Source of the DNA: a virus
IMG/VR virus record: IMGVR_UViG_3300037805_000338
Span: 1 to 41,474 of that record
Reading direction: 5' to 3' (one strand)
Length of the DNA: 41,474 nucleotides
The notes beneath the pieces are model-generated. The model was given only the letters and a program-made list of their open reading frames with translations. It was not told where the DNA came from and did not search any database. Shown piece after piece: positions 22,434 to 31,037 of the stretch (its first letter is position 1; the number at the start of each line of letters is the position of its first letter). The position numbers were made by a program, and so were the translations under genes.

Positions 22434-22967
22434 CTAACGCCGGTCTAAAATATTCTCTAAATAAGTATAACTCCTCCAGCTGACATATAGTAACTCGCCA
22501 GAGATTCTGTTTATTTCTATATAACAAGATCCATACCAGTCGCCAAAAATATTAGAAGGTGTAACAGTGTGTGAAGCACCATCTTTATCAAAACGCACGT
22601 TCCAATTAGGCTGGCCATTGTAATTAGATGCCTGCCTACCAAAGAAAAAGTCTTGATCTATACCAATGACCCAGTTTTTTAACATTTTACATTCGTAATA
22701 ATGGGGAGCTCTATATAAATTCTCATCCGTTTCATACACAGAGCCTATTTCATAAGGAAAATAATCATAATTTATTTCCTCTTGAGTAGGTATTCTTCTC
22801 CAGCCATCAATAAATAGTCGATCATGCTCACTTATCGTTTCATCTGCTGAATCATCTGTTGGCTCTGTCGAAGGCGTAGACTCAATAAATCCGCCCTCCT
22901 CAGCTTTCTTACAGCTTATCGCTCCGAATAAGAATATTATTAGAAGTAATAGAATTAGTTTTTTCAC
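22434..22967 (-). CDS. Secreted lipoprotein (possible superinfection-exclusion or moron gene)
   Basis: 177 residues from a GTG start with GAGGAGG upstream. A Lys-Lys start and hydrophobic core lead to lipobox GAISC with acylated Cys19. Then comes a Ser/Thr/Asp-rich linker and a compact C-terminal domain with many Tyr/Trp and two Cys that could pair (EC near 93, SC near 147). It would sit in the cell envelope of the host. Opposite orientation to its surroundings and an own terminator are moron traits; lipoproteins of this sort can block reinfection, but that is inference only. Confidence 0.65.
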   Translation of the reverse strand: MKKLILLLLIIFLFGAISCKKAEEGGFIESTPSTEPTDDSADETISEHDRLFIDGWRRIPTQEEINYDYFPYEIGSVYETDENLYRAPHYYECKMLKNWVIGIDQDFFFGRQASNYNGQPNWNVRFDKDGASHTVTPSNIFGDWYGSCYIEINRISGELLYVSWRSYTYLENILDRR

Positions 22968-23143
22968 ACTACCTCCTCTTTGTTAAGGTTTGAAGTTAGT
23001 GTTTTTATTATCTCCTGAACCTCTTCTCTTGCTTTATGTAAATCATCTATTAACACTGTATTTTTTAATACAGGGCTTTTTACTTCTTTTATTATCTGTG
23101 AATATATTTGTGATTCTAATTCTATTAATTTATCTAATTTCAT
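22964..23143 (-). CDS. Small helical protein coupled to lipoprotein gene
   Basis: 59 residues, not found by usual length cut-offs. ATG at 23143 with AAAGGA upstream; stop TGA overlaps the GTG start of the lipoprotein (GTGA). The product is a charged amphipathic helix (MKLDKLIELESQIYSQIIKE, DDLHKAREEVQEIIKTL). It is likely co-translated with the lipoprotein. It could be its regulator or partner. The opposite-strand frame at 22990-23184 is a shadow. Confidence 0.6.
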   Translation of the reverse strand: MKLDKLIELESQIYSQIIKEVKSPVLKNTVLIDDLHKAREEVQEIIKTLTSNLNKEEVV

Positions 23144-23292
23144 ATAAATCCTTTGTTAGTTACATAAGACTTATCGGTAATTAGTCTAGAAACTTTAGAA
23201 CTTTAATCCTTTTGTTTGACAAATTAGTTGCTTTTAGCTGCTTTATCGTCCCATAATTGGACTTTACTAACTCAAGATGAGACAATTTTTAT
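23144..23292. promoter_or_regulatory. Divergent region between lipoprotein cassette and late operon
   Basis: 149 bp that must hold the promoter for the plus late operon. TTGACA at 23217-23222 is a perfect -35, but the best downstream -10 (CTTTAT, 19 bases later) is weak. TTGGAC near 23258 with GACAAT further on is an alternative. No operator-like repeat is seen. Phage late promoters often need an activator, which would fit the weak -10. Confidence 0.35.
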
Positions 23293-23679
23293 ATGGATGA
23301 TAAAAACCCAGTGGGTAGACCTACTAAATATAAAGAAGAATATTGTGAAATGATTGTTGAGCATATGACTAATGGTGATTCCGCTATTTCTTTTGCTAAA
23401 ACTATTGATGTTTGCATGGCTACATTAACTCAATGGCAAAAAGATTTCCCTGAATTTTCAGTAGCATATAAAAAGGGACAGAACTATTGCGAAGACCATT
23501 GGATGAAAGAAGGCCAAAAAGGCATGTGGAACACCCCTGGCCAGAAGACATTAAATACTGGGGTTTGGGCATTCTATATGAAAGCTCGGTTTGGTTGGAA
23601 AGATCGTCAAGAAATATCTATGGGCAATGCTGACGACGACGATGGACTAACTATTAACTTCAGTAAAAAAGAAGGCTAA
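23293..23679 (+). CDS. terS: Terminase small subunit
   Basis: 128 residues. The start GRPTKYKEEYCEMIVEHM and the HTH-like TIDVCMATLTQWQKDFPEF match the common phage small-terminase family. VWAFYMKARFGWKDRQE near the end is its second conserved block, and an acidic tail follows. It recognises the packaging site and hands DNA to the large subunit. The large-subunit gene starts on its stop (TAATG). The ribosome site is poor, so expression may depend on the leader. Confidence 0.88.
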   Translation: MDDKNPVGRPTKYKEEYCEMIVEHMTNGDSAISFAKTIDVCMATLTQWQKDFPEFSVAYKKGQNYCEDHWMKEGQKGMWNTPGQKTLNTGVWAFYMKARFGWKDRQEISMGNADDDDGLTINFSKKEG

Positions 23680-24947
23680 TGGAATTTAATCCATTTGATA
23701 TTCAAGAGGAAATACTTCTAGATGCTATAGCTAAAGAACATCGATATAAGTTCCTTTTTGCAGCTAAGCGTGGTGGTAAATCAGAGACATGTTATGTGGA
23801 AACAGTAATTAAAGGTCAAAAGAAAATAGGCTTTTTAGATGATGGTGACCCTTATCTAATGGCTATTGTCGCCCCCACTCAAGATATGCTCACTCGCTTA
23901 GTATGGCCTAAGTTTAGAATGTTTGCTAAGAAATATGAAAAGAGATTTGTATCTAAGCCTGATATATTTGAATTTAAAAATGGTTCTATCGTCTACGGCA
24001 TTAGTGCAGAGAAGATAAATAGAATGGAGGGTTTGAAGTTATATCATGTGCATTTAACTGAAGCCTTTCAGATGAAGCAGACATCATTACTTGAATCAAT
24101 GGCGAGGACGCTTGACACTAAAGGAACTATTACAGTAGATGGATCTTTAGGGCCACAGTTGATTAACCCTAAGCAACACTGGCTCTATAAGATGGTTAAG
24201 GCTCAAGAGTTTAAAAATTCAAAAGTTTGGGAATGGGCTACTTTAGATAATCCATATATAGATAAAGAAGAAATAGAAACACAAAGAGAAATCTTAGATC
24301 CAGTTACCTTTAGAGCAAACTATGAAATCACATGGGACACGATACCTACTAATGCAGTTTATGATTCATTCTCTGATGATAACGTAATGCAAACATACAC
24401 CTACAACCCATTGCTACCTACATATGTAGCAATCGACTGGGGTTGGAGCCATCCTATGGCCGCTGGGTTTTTTCAAGTAGATAATGCTACGAACACTGTT
24501 TATCTGTTTGATGAGATTGTTAGCTCAAAGTTAAAGATTGAAAGACTCCACAAACAAATTCTAGCTAAACCTTATAAGATAAACGGTTGGTGTTGTGACA
24601 TTGCAGGAAATCAAGAACGTGAGCAAACTGGTATGAGTAATATTAATTGGTTTAAAACTAAAAACATTCATATGAAGCATCGTAGAACAGCTGTCACGTA
24701 TGGCATTCCAATACTTAGGTCATATATTAGAAACGGCAAGGATGAAGTAAAGTTTTATATCTCGGCTAGCTGTGTTAAATCTATAGATGGGATGCGACAA
24801 TATCGTTACAAAGAAAAAGATGGTGTTATATTAAATGAGAACCCTTTAAAAGAAAATGACGATGCTGTTGACATGATTCGTTATTTCTTCTTAAATTACA
24901 TGGATAAGAACCTAACGCCTTCAAATGTTAAAATGTTGGCAAGATAG
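23679..24947 (+). CDS. terL: Terminase large subunit
   Basis: 422 residues. The Walker A-like loop is AAKRGGKS at 28-35. LYHVHLTEAFQM is the Walker B region, with the catalytic Glu in an unusual T-E instead of D-E pair. The nuclease half has AIDWGW, CDIAGNQ and NDDAVDMIRYFF, supplying the acidic residues of the RNase H-like fold. It powers DNA translocation and cuts at the end of a headful or at a cos site; which one cannot be told here. It is translationally coupled to the small subunit. Confidence 0.92.
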   Translation: MEFNPFDIQEEILLDAIAKEHRYKFLFAAKRGGKSETCYVETVIKGQKKIGFLDDGDPYLMAIVAPTQDMLTRLVWPKFRMFAKKYEKRFVSKPDIFEFKNGSIVYGISAEKINRMEGLKLYHVHLTEAFQMKQTSLLESMARTLDTKGTITVDGSLGPQLINPKQHWLYKMVKAQEFKNSKVWEWATLDNPYIDKEEIETQREILDPVTFRANYEITWDTIPTNAVYDSFSDDNVMQTYTYNPLLPTYVAIDWGWSHPMAAGFFQVDNATNTVYLFDEIVSSKLKIERLHKQILAKPYKINGWCCDIAGNQEREQTGMSNINWFKTKNIHMKHRRTAVTYGIPILRSYIRNGKDEVKFYISASCVKSIDGMRQYRYKEKDGVILNENPLKENDDAVDMIRYFFLNYMDKNLTPSNVKMLAR

Positions 24948-24959
24948 TAAAGGATTACT

Positions 24960-26525
24960 ATGGCAAACCCAGATCTTATGGACAAATCAGTCCGAATTAA
25001 TATTATTGATGAGATTAATAATGATGAAAATGTGCAGCGCAAGAAAGAATCTCTTAGGCGTTTTGAAATGTTTAAGAAGCGTCAAGCTAGATATATACTA
25101 GATCGACTTAGGTCTGAGTTTAGTGAAAAAACAGTTAGAGAAATGCGTAAGGTATTATCGATTAACTTAGTTGAGCGCATTATAAAAGAACAAGCATCTA
25201 TATATAATAATACTCCAGAGCGAGTGTTTTCTGATTTTACAGACAGTGAGATAGAAGCTCTAGAGATGCATTACGATGCCTCTAATGTGAATGTAATGAT
25301 GAAAAAAGCTAATCAATTCTACAAGCTATTTGATCAATGTGCATTAATGGTAGTTCCTAAAGGCGGGAAGATTACGCTGAAGGCTATGGCTCCTCATTGG
25401 TACGATGTTATCCCTGATGAGAATGATCCTGAAAAACCATATGCTTATATATTAAATATATTAGATAAACATCAATGGGTTGGACAGCATAGTGATGCAA
25501 GCTATGAGCATGATAACTCTTTCGGTACTGGCACAACCAGACAGTTGGAAGGGCGTGATGGCTCTGATGGTATTAATCAATCTATCGGTGACGGTGATGA
25601 TTATAAGAGTGAGAATAATAAATATATTGTTTGGACTAAGGACACTCATTTTGTAATGAATGGCAGAGGTAAGATTGTAACTGAAGAGGTTGATAATCCT
25701 ATTGGTGAACTACCTTTTATTGACATTGCTACCGATAAAGATTTTGAATACTTCATTAGAAAAGGATCATCAGTTGTTGACTTTGCTATTGATTTTGGGG
25801 TTCAGCTTTCAGATCATAGTAACATATTGCGTTTACAAGGGTACTCACAAGCGATAATCTCTGCTGAAAAACAGCCTGATAACATGGTAGTAGGACCTAA
25901 TCATATTTTATTTCTACAGCAAGATCCTAACAGTAATTTATCACCTGACTTTAAGTTTGCATCTCCTGCGCCGGATTTATCAGCGTCTATTGCAACACTT
26001 GAAATGCAGATGAAATTATTCTTATCAGATAACGGTAAAGATCCTAAGACTATTGTTGCAAGTGGTGAAGGTAAAACATTCGCATCAGGACTTGATAGAT
26101 TGCTATCTATGATTAGTGAGTTTGAAGCTAACCGTACAGATATGGATTTGTTTCAATGGGTTGAGCAAGAGTTATTTAGATTAATAGTGTTATGGAATAA
26201 TGTATTACAAGACGCCAATGATCCTGCTATTGCTCTAGATGATAGTTTGAAAAACGGTATGATAAGCGAATCGGGCGAGATGGATATTACTTATAGTGCT
26301 CCTGAATCAATTCAAACTAAATCTGAAAAAGAAGATAGTATAATTAAGCGTCAAAAAGAGGGGTTAATTTCTAAGCTAGAAGCTATTATGGAAGATAGGG
26401 GTGTTGATGAAACGGCGGCTCAAGAGATCTTAGATAAGATTCAATCAGATAAGGAAGTTAATTTACCTTTAACATTTGGAATCCCAGGGGCGACTAATGG
26501 CGAAACCGAAGATAACGAAGAGTAG
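24960..26525 (+). CDS. Portal protein
   Basis: 521 residues, AAAGGA before the ATG. Helical N-terminal part (RKVLSINLVERIIKEQASIY), the wing region with LMVVPKGGKITLKAMAPHWYDV, a stem-like segment and a long C-terminal crown helix (IQTKSEKEDSIIKRQKEGLI). It directly follows the terminase and is the right length for a portal. It forms the 12-fold DNA gate. A hydrophilic insertion (about 182-215, Gly/Asp/Ser-rich) is not typical. The end overlaps the next gene. Confidence 0.85.
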   Translation: MANPDLMDKSVRINIIDEINNDENVQRKKESLRRFEMFKKRQARYILDRLRSEFSEKTVREMRKVLSINLVERIIKEQASIYNNTPERVFSDFTDSEIEALEMHYDASNVNVMMKKANQFYKLFDQCALMVVPKGGKITLKAMAPHWYDVIPDENDPEKPYAYILNILDKHQWVGQHSDASYEHDNSFGTGTTRQLEGRDGSDGINQSIGDGDDYKSENNKYIVWTKDTHFVMNGRGKIVTEEVDNPIGELPFIDIATDKDFEYFIRKGSSVVDFAIDFGVQLSDHSNILRLQGYSQAIISAEKQPDNMVVGPNHILFLQQDPNSNLSPDFKFASPAPDLSASIATLEMQMKLFLSDNGKDPKTIVASGEGKTFASGLDRLLSMISEFEANRTDMDLFQWVEQELFRLIVLWNNVLQDANDPAIALDDSLKNGMISESGEMDITYSAPESIQTKSEKEDSIIKRQKEGLISKLEAIMEDRGVDETAAQEILDKIQSDKEVNLPLTFGIPGATNGETEDNEE

Positions 26526-27063
26526 TGTTGAACAGACTATAGATCTTGAGGAGTTGTTTGGGGTATCTTTTAAAGGTGCCACTCAGCTCAAAGAGGCTAT
26601 AGGTCAGGCTATTATAGATCGTATTGTATCTCGCACCGAAGCTGGTGTTGGTATGAGTTTTAATTCTCAAGGCAAAGGTCAGACGTTAAAATTGAAATCT
26701 CCATATTCAAAAGCTTATACTAAATCCACTGAGTTCAAAGCTCATGGTAAGTCTAAGAATAAGATAAACATGAAATTAACAGGTGATATGTTGGGTTTAA
26801 TGGATATTAAAAAGCAAACTGGTAACTCAGTTACAATTGGTTGGGATAAAGGTGACGGTCAAGATGCTAAAGTTTTCAATCACCAAACGGGTGACACGGT
26901 CCCTAGGCGCCCTTTCTTTGGAATTTCAAGAACTGAATTATTAAAGATAAAGAGTGAATTTAATCCCGATGTTAAGGAGGCTTTATCTATTAAAAAAGAT
27001 GAGGGTAGGGCTGCGTTTAATAAGTTTGTGTTGGGATTAATTAAAGAGGTGGGTGAGGAGTAA
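26497..27063 (+). CDS. Virion morphogenesis / tail-completion-like protein
   Basis: 188 residues. I start at ATG 26497 (MAKPKITKSS), just after AGGGG; an ATG at 26476 is deeper in the portal gene. The sequence LTGDMLGLMDIKK, then VFNHQTGDTVPRRPFFGIS, resembles the conserved end of phage virion-morphogenesis or HK97 gp10-type proteins (the H-x-P-R-RPF motif). Its place here, before the scaffold, is earlier than usual. Overlaps portal by 29 bases. Confidence 0.6.
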   Translation: MAKPKITKSSVEQTIDLEELFGVSFKGATQLKEAIGQAIIDRIVSRTEAGVGMSFNSQGKGQTLKLKSPYSKAYTKSTEFKAHGKSKNKINMKLTGDMLGLMDIKKQTGNSVTIGWDKGDGQDAKVFNHQTGDTVPRRPFFGISRTELLKIKSEFNPDVKEALSIKKDEGRAAFNKFVLGLIKEVGEE

Positions 27064-27299
27064 TGGCTAGAAGTAACTGTGTGATAGAAGTTGAATTTGA
27101 TTTTAAAAAGATTGAAGATCAGTTAGATAGTATCAGGATAATAAAAGAGGCATTGGAGTATTACTCGGATGATAGTAATTACCATCGAAATGGTAATGGG
27201 ATGTTTCCAGTAGTCACTGATAACGGAACGACTGCTGATTTTGCTGTAGATGAGTTTAAAAAAATATTTGATGAGTTGGTTAAAGATGGCAGCTTTTAA
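27063..27299 (+). CDS. Small protein between connector genes, unknown
   Basis: 78 residues, starting on the last base of the previous stop. It is acidic and helical at both ends (EFDFKKIEDQLDSIRIIKE, AVDEFKKIFDELVKDGSF) with a Gly/Asn-rich middle. No motif is recognised. Overlaps the next gene by 14 bases, so all three genes are coupled. Confidence 0.5.
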   Translation: MARSNCVIEVEFDFKKIEDQLDSIRIIKEALEYYSDDSNYHRNGNGMFPVVTDNGTTADFAVDEFKKIFDELVKDGSF

Positions 27300-27825
27300 G
27301 GTTAAAGGCATTCGTAAACTTGAGATAAAGGTTAAGAAGAAATTCTTAGCTATCCAAAAAGATAAGAAGATGCTTAACGAGATTGGAAAGTTCCACGTGG
27401 AACGTATTAAAGCATTTGCTAGAAAAGGTAAGCCTTTGAGGTCATTAAAGTATGGCAAGCCTGGTAGATTTCCTATGTTAGCTGACGCAACACCGGCAAT
27501 GAGGAAAGAAATTGCGAGGAATAACCAAACACACAAGACCTATGGCAAGTCTGGGAAGAAAAGAAACTTAACTATCAGTGGCCAATTGATTGAGGCTACT
27601 AAATATAAAATAAAGCAAACTGTGATCTCTATATTTGTTCAAGGCCGAAGGAAGAAATACAGAGATCAAAAAGGTAAGCGAATCGATGGCCCCTCCACAA
27701 ATCAAGAACTCTTTGATGACTTATTAGATAGGAGTTCGAGATATAACTTCTTAGGTCTAGACAAATTAGGATTAAAGCGCATTAATTTAATTATTAAAAG
27801 CAATTTAAGGCGACTACTTAAATAA
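27286..27825 (+). CDS. Basic virion-assembly protein, unknown
   Basis: 179 residues from ATG 27286 (MAAFKVKGIRKLEIKV); an in-frame ATG at 27271 is also possible. Strongly basic throughout (IKVKKKF, YGKSGKKRN, QGRRKKYRDQ). The GxxRxLTISGQLIEAT segment near residue 95-110 is like the L-T-x-S-G-x-L motif of neck or gp10-type proteins. The charge suggests DNA contact inside the head or at the neck. Confidence 0.5.
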   Translation: MAAFKVKGIRKLEIKVKKKFLAIQKDKKMLNEIGKFHVERIKAFARKGKPLRSLKYGKPGRFPMLADATPAMRKEIARNNQTHKTYGKSGKKRNLTISGQLIEATKYKIKQTVISIFVQGRRKKYRDQKGKRIDGPSTNQELFDDLLDRSSRYNFLGLDKLGLKRINLIIKSNLRRLLK

Positions 27826-27869
27826 TTAGGTCTAGGTAGTTGCATAATAAAACTAAAGGAGTAGAATAA

Positions 27870-28466
27870 ATGGATAATGCAAACCAGCCCAGTGGGCAAA
27901 CTGATAACACTAGTAGTGACGATCAGACAACAAATCCCCAAAACCATAGCGCCAGTGGCGACACAGTAGCATACGGAACTCATAAGAAGTTATTAGCTGA
28001 AAAGAAAAACCTTCAATCACGTTTTGAAGAGATGGAAAAACAGTTTAACTCTATGAATGAAGATAAGCTTACTTCTGAGGGTAAAAAGGATGAGTTACTT
28101 GAGGCATATAAAGCGAAGCTAAATGGATATGAGGAGAAGTTTAATAACTTTGCCTATTCAGCAGTTTCAAACAATGTTGCTCTTGAGGCTAATAAAATGG
28201 GATGCGTAGATCAAGATGCTTTGGTTAAACTAGTTGATTTAACCTCACTAAACGTCGGTGACAATTTTAGTGTAGACAAGGACGAGGTAAAAGTAATGTT
28301 AGAGGATGTTAAAAAGCAACGCCCTTATTTATTTAAAGCCATTAATCCTAATATCAATACAGGTACGCCAAAGGATTTCAATAGTGCAGGAGCTAAAGGA
28401 CCAGACTTCAGTAAGATGACTCAAGCTGAAATGGTAGCTTATGCAAACAAAAATGGAATTAAATAA
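27870..28466 (+). CDS. Scaffold protein
   Basis: 198 residues with AAAGGAG before the ATG. The first 30 residues are low-complexity polar (NANQPSGQTDNTSSDDQTTN). A coiled coil follows (KKLLAEKKNLQSRFEEMEKQ) and a helix with KMTQAEMVAYANKNGIK ends it. This order and the position just before the coat gene are typical of phage scaffolds, which guide coat assembly and are later lost. No protease gene is present, so exit without cleavage is likely. Confidence 0.82.
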   Translation: MDNANQPSGQTDNTSSDDQTTNPQNHSASGDTVAYGTHKKLLAEKKNLQSRFEEMEKQFNSMNEDKLTSEGKKDELLEAYKAKLNGYEEKFNNFAYSAVSNNVALEANKMGCVDQDALVKLVDLTSLNVGDNFSVDKDEVKVMLEDVKKQRPYLFKAINPNINTGTPKDFNSAGAKGPDFSKMTQAEMVAYANKNGIK

Positions 28467-28493
28467 TTTTAATATTTTACAAGGAGTGTAAAA

Positions 28494-29327
28494 ATGGCTG
28501 ATGTAGTATCAACCCCCGGATTAGCCGCTGAGTTAATCAGTGCAAAAGTACAAAGAGAATTAGCGTTCGCATCTAAATTAAGAAATTACATTACTGATGT
28601 TTCTTCTTTCGCAGAAAAAGGTAAAGACACGATTTCTTTCCCTAAACTTTCTAGCTTCACTGTCGTTGACAGAGCTGTTGGTGTAGCTGGTGATGCAACT
28701 GCATTAACTGACACTAAGGATAGTTTATTGTTAGATAAGAATGCTTACGTTGCTTGGATCATTGATTCAATGTCTAGCGTTCAGACTTCAATCAATGCTC
28801 AGTTAGAAAATGCTGGACGTGCGTCTGCGGCTCAAGGTCGTTATGTTGACACACAAATCATAGCCCAAGCTGAAACTGATGGTGAAGCTATTACTACTGT
28901 TTCGCCTCTAGTAACTAGAGACGTAATTTTAGAAATGCAAGAGGACCTTCTTTTAAGAGACGCTAATCTTGACAACGTTTCTTTCTGGATTAACCCAACT
29001 CAAAGAACTGCGCTATTAAAAATTGCTGAGTTCACAAGAGCTGATGCTTATGGTTCTTCTAACATCCCTGGTGGTGTTGTAGGTTCTGTATTTGGCGTTC
29101 CAGTAATCATGCATAATGGTTTGGGTGCGGCTCAATACTTTATGGTTGAGAAAGAAGGAATGGCTATTGGTTTTCAAAAAGGTCTTGCAATGGATGAGCA
29201 AGGTGCTAACGAATTTGGTGTTGGTGCTAAGCGAGCTGCTATGGATCAATTATTTGGACTTAAAGGTCTACAAATCGGTCAAAGCGGAGCTACTGCTTCT
29301 GCATTAATCGCTAAAGATAATAACTAA
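28494..29327 (+). CDS. Major capsid protein (HK97 fold)
   Basis: 277 residues, AAGGAG before the ATG. Features fit the P22-type / Ala-rich HK97 coat family: N-arm (AAELISAKVQRELAF), a conserved ITDVSSFAEKGKDTISFP, the INPTQRTALLKI segment and IPGGVVGSVFGVPVIM. No N-terminal delta domain is visible, matching a separate scaffold. It uses a much higher share of Ala and Gly codons than its neighbours, as highly expressed coat genes often do. Confidence 0.88.
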   Translation: MADVVSTPGLAAELISAKVQRELAFASKLRNYITDVSSFAEKGKDTISFPKLSSFTVVDRAVGVAGDATALTDTKDSLLLDKNAYVAWIIDSMSSVQTSINAQLENAGRASAAQGRYVDTQIIAQAETDGEAITTVSPLVTRDVILEMQEDLLLRDANLDNVSFWINPTQRTALLKIAEFTRADAYGSSNIPGGVVGSVFGVPVIMHNGLGAAQYFMVEKEGMAIGFQKGLAMDEQGANEFGVGAKRAAMDQLFGLKGLQIGQSGATASALIAKDNN

Positions 29328-29333
29328 TAGTTA

Positions 29334-29549
29334 ATGTCTTTTAAGTCGGTTCCGATAACGGAGATACCACACTTTTTAACCTCTGAAGATGAAATAGAGC
29401 TTCAGAGGTTAATGCTTTCTAACAACATTCTTTGGGGTGTTGTTTTTAAGTATGATATTACTTTTGCAAAAGGCAAATGGTATGCATGGTATCGTCACGA
29501 TATTGTAGAGACTAATAAAAAAAATAGTGAAAAGAAGGGGGCTAAATAA
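29334..29549 (+). CDS. Small protein after coat gene, unknown
   Basis: 71 residues, six bases after the coat stop. EIPHFLTSEDEIELQRLM, KYDITFAKGKWYAWYRHD suggests a small alpha/beta domain with basic end (KKNSEKKGAK). Possibly a minor head protein or a regulator of coat translation. No motif. The next gene begins on its stop. Confidence 0.5.
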   Translation: MSFKSVPITEIPHFLTSEDEIELQRLMLSNNILWGVVFKYDITFAKGKWYAWYRHDIVETNKKNSEKKGAK

Positions 29550-29845
29550 TGGCTATACCTTCTGAGAGATTGCATAGAGATCAGTTAGCTTATAAGGAAA
29601 ATTCAACAGAAATTGGTGCTGTAGATAGGCGAGTAAATGATTCTGATGCAAATGCAAAGTTAACAGGTGTTGGCGGACTACTGCATGGTATTACATACGA
29701 TGCTGTAGGCGTTACTTATCCTACTGCCACTACAGAGATATACTCTTTTTACACTGGTGGTTTAGTCGGGGCATTGGTTGCAACTATTACTTTAGTTTAC
29801 TCTAACTCTACTAAGGCAGATTTAGTTAGTGCGGTTAAAGTATAA
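29549..29845 (+). CDS. Small head-associated protein, unknown
   Basis: 98 residues with GGGGG upstream. The N-terminal 45 residues are polar (YKENSTEIGAVDRRVNDSD). The rest is beta-rich (GGLLHGITYDAVGVTYPTATTEIYSFYTGG) and looks like a small virion protein. Start and stop overlap both neighbours by one base. Likely a decoration or fibre-base protein. Confidence 0.5.
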   Translation: MAIPSERLHRDQLAYKENSTEIGAVDRRVNDSDANAKLTGVGGLLHGITYDAVGVTYPTATTEIYSFYTGGLVGALVATITLVYSNSTKADLVSAVKV

Positions 29846-30222
29846 TGGGATGGCGATTTAATCCGTTCACAGCAAATTTTGATTTTGTTGACACAACAAC
29901 AGCACAAGCGAATGTATGGGAAAGGTTTAGTGGGACTGTTACAGCTAGTACTAGTAGTAACGTGGATACTATAGCTTTAACTAATTTTAATAGTGTGAAA
30001 TATATTATTAGTTTGTACAACTCAACTAATAATGAGGTTAAACAATTAGAAATCGGAGTAGCTAATCATACGACAAGCGTAAAAGATACGCTGTATGGTA
30101 AGGTAAAGGGAAGTTTAGATATAGATATTAATTCAAACTTAGTTGGTTCTAACTTTGAACTAGAATTTATAAATAATGAAACTTTTGATATAGATTATAC
30201 AATAGCTAAAGTAGAATTTTAG
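29845..30222 (+). CDS. Virion protein with GWRFNPFT start, unknown role
   Basis: 125 residues. The start MGWRFNPFTANFDFV is a short motif I recall from phage structural genes that follow a coat gene. The rest is a beta domain (NVDTIALTNFNSVKYIIS, IDIDYTIAKVEF pattern) like a small sandwich. A capsid decoration or head fibre component is the best guess. Confidence 0.5.
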   Translation: MGWRFNPFTANFDFVDTTTAQANVWERFSGTVTASTSSNVDTIALTNFNSVKYIISLYNSTNNEVKQLEIGVANHTTSVKDTLYGKVKGSLDIDINSNLVGSNFELEFINNETFDIDYTIAKVEF

Positions 30223-30244
30223 TTAAAAAGCAGGGAGGCTTAAA

Positions 30245-31036
30245 ATGGCAAGACATGGATTTTCAATAGAACAACTGTTAGAGATAACAGGATTAAACGC
30301 TGATGTTGGCGTACATATATTACAGGGAAGTGGTGTTCCCGGTGGTGATACTGGTGTGCAAGATGACGCTCCTATAGGGTCGGCATACTTAAGAACAAAT
30401 GGCGATCTTTATACTAAGGTTGCTGATACTAATGCGGTTTCCGATTGGGATATTAAGGCGAGTGGTTTAATAACTGCACCTTATACACCTGCAAACGGTA
30501 CTGTTGCTGTTGGTGATACTAATCAAGAGGCCATAGAAAAGTTAGATGGAAACCAGGCTGATATTCAGACTGCCTCAGGTCTTGCTCAAGGTGATGTTGA
30601 TTACGGAACTTTCACAGGCACAGTTATACCTGATGCATCTACATCAAAGCAGGCGTTGCAAGCGTTAGAGACTGAGATAGAAGGCATCTCTGGCGGTTCG
30701 TTAGACACAGCTGCTGGTGTAACTACAGCTACTAATGTTAGTTGTGTTCTAGTTGATGATGTACAAGGTGCTGAGTGGGAAGTTGTTTTAGAAGATGCTG
30801 CTACACCTGCTAATAAGAAGTTTTTTAAAATTTCTGGATTGCATAACGGTACTGGCGCAGCTGATGCTACATTGGTTGATGATACTGTGTTCGCTAAGTT
30901 AAGAGTGGGCGCTAACTTTAACTCTAGTGCTGCGGTTGTTATCACTGGTGTTGGTGTTGCTCAGCAGTTTTGTTTAGAGATTACATCTACTGAAGCATCA
31001 GGAGTTAATGTATCAGCTAGAAAGACTTTAATATAA
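30245..31036 (+). CDS. Virion decoration / head-fibre protein
   Basis: 263 residues behind GGGAGG. The opening (MARHGFSIEQLLEITGLN; QDDAPIGSAYLRTNGDLYTK) has the pattern of fibre anchor modules that display small beta repeats. A coiled or linker middle (TSKQALQALETEIEGISGG) leads to a beta domain. The last ~100 residues resemble host-surface-type sandwich folds. Probably a head fibre or spike subunit. Four such proteins follow one another to 33409. Confidence 0.5.
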   Translation: MARHGFSIEQLLEITGLNADVGVHILQGSGVPGGDTGVQDDAPIGSAYLRTNGDLYTKVADTNAVSDWDIKASGLITAPYTPANGTVAVGDTNQEAIEKLDGNQADIQTASGLAQGDVDYGTFTGTVIPDASTSKQALQALETEIEGISGGSLDTAAGVTTATNVSCVLVDDVQGAEWEVVLEDAATPANKKFFKISGLHNGTGAADATLVDDTVFAKLRVGANFNSSAAVVITGVGVAQQFCLEITSTEASGVNVSARKTLI

Positions 31037-31037
31037 T

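Noticed and set aside
22990-23184. Plus-strand Leu-rich frame that looks like a membrane peptide
   Set aside because: It is the reverse of the 22964-23143 gene, which has a ribosome site and is coupled to the lipoprotein gene.
23217-23240. TTGACA as a definite late promoter
   Set aside because: The -35 is perfect but no acceptable -10 lies 16-18 bases away, so I only list the region.
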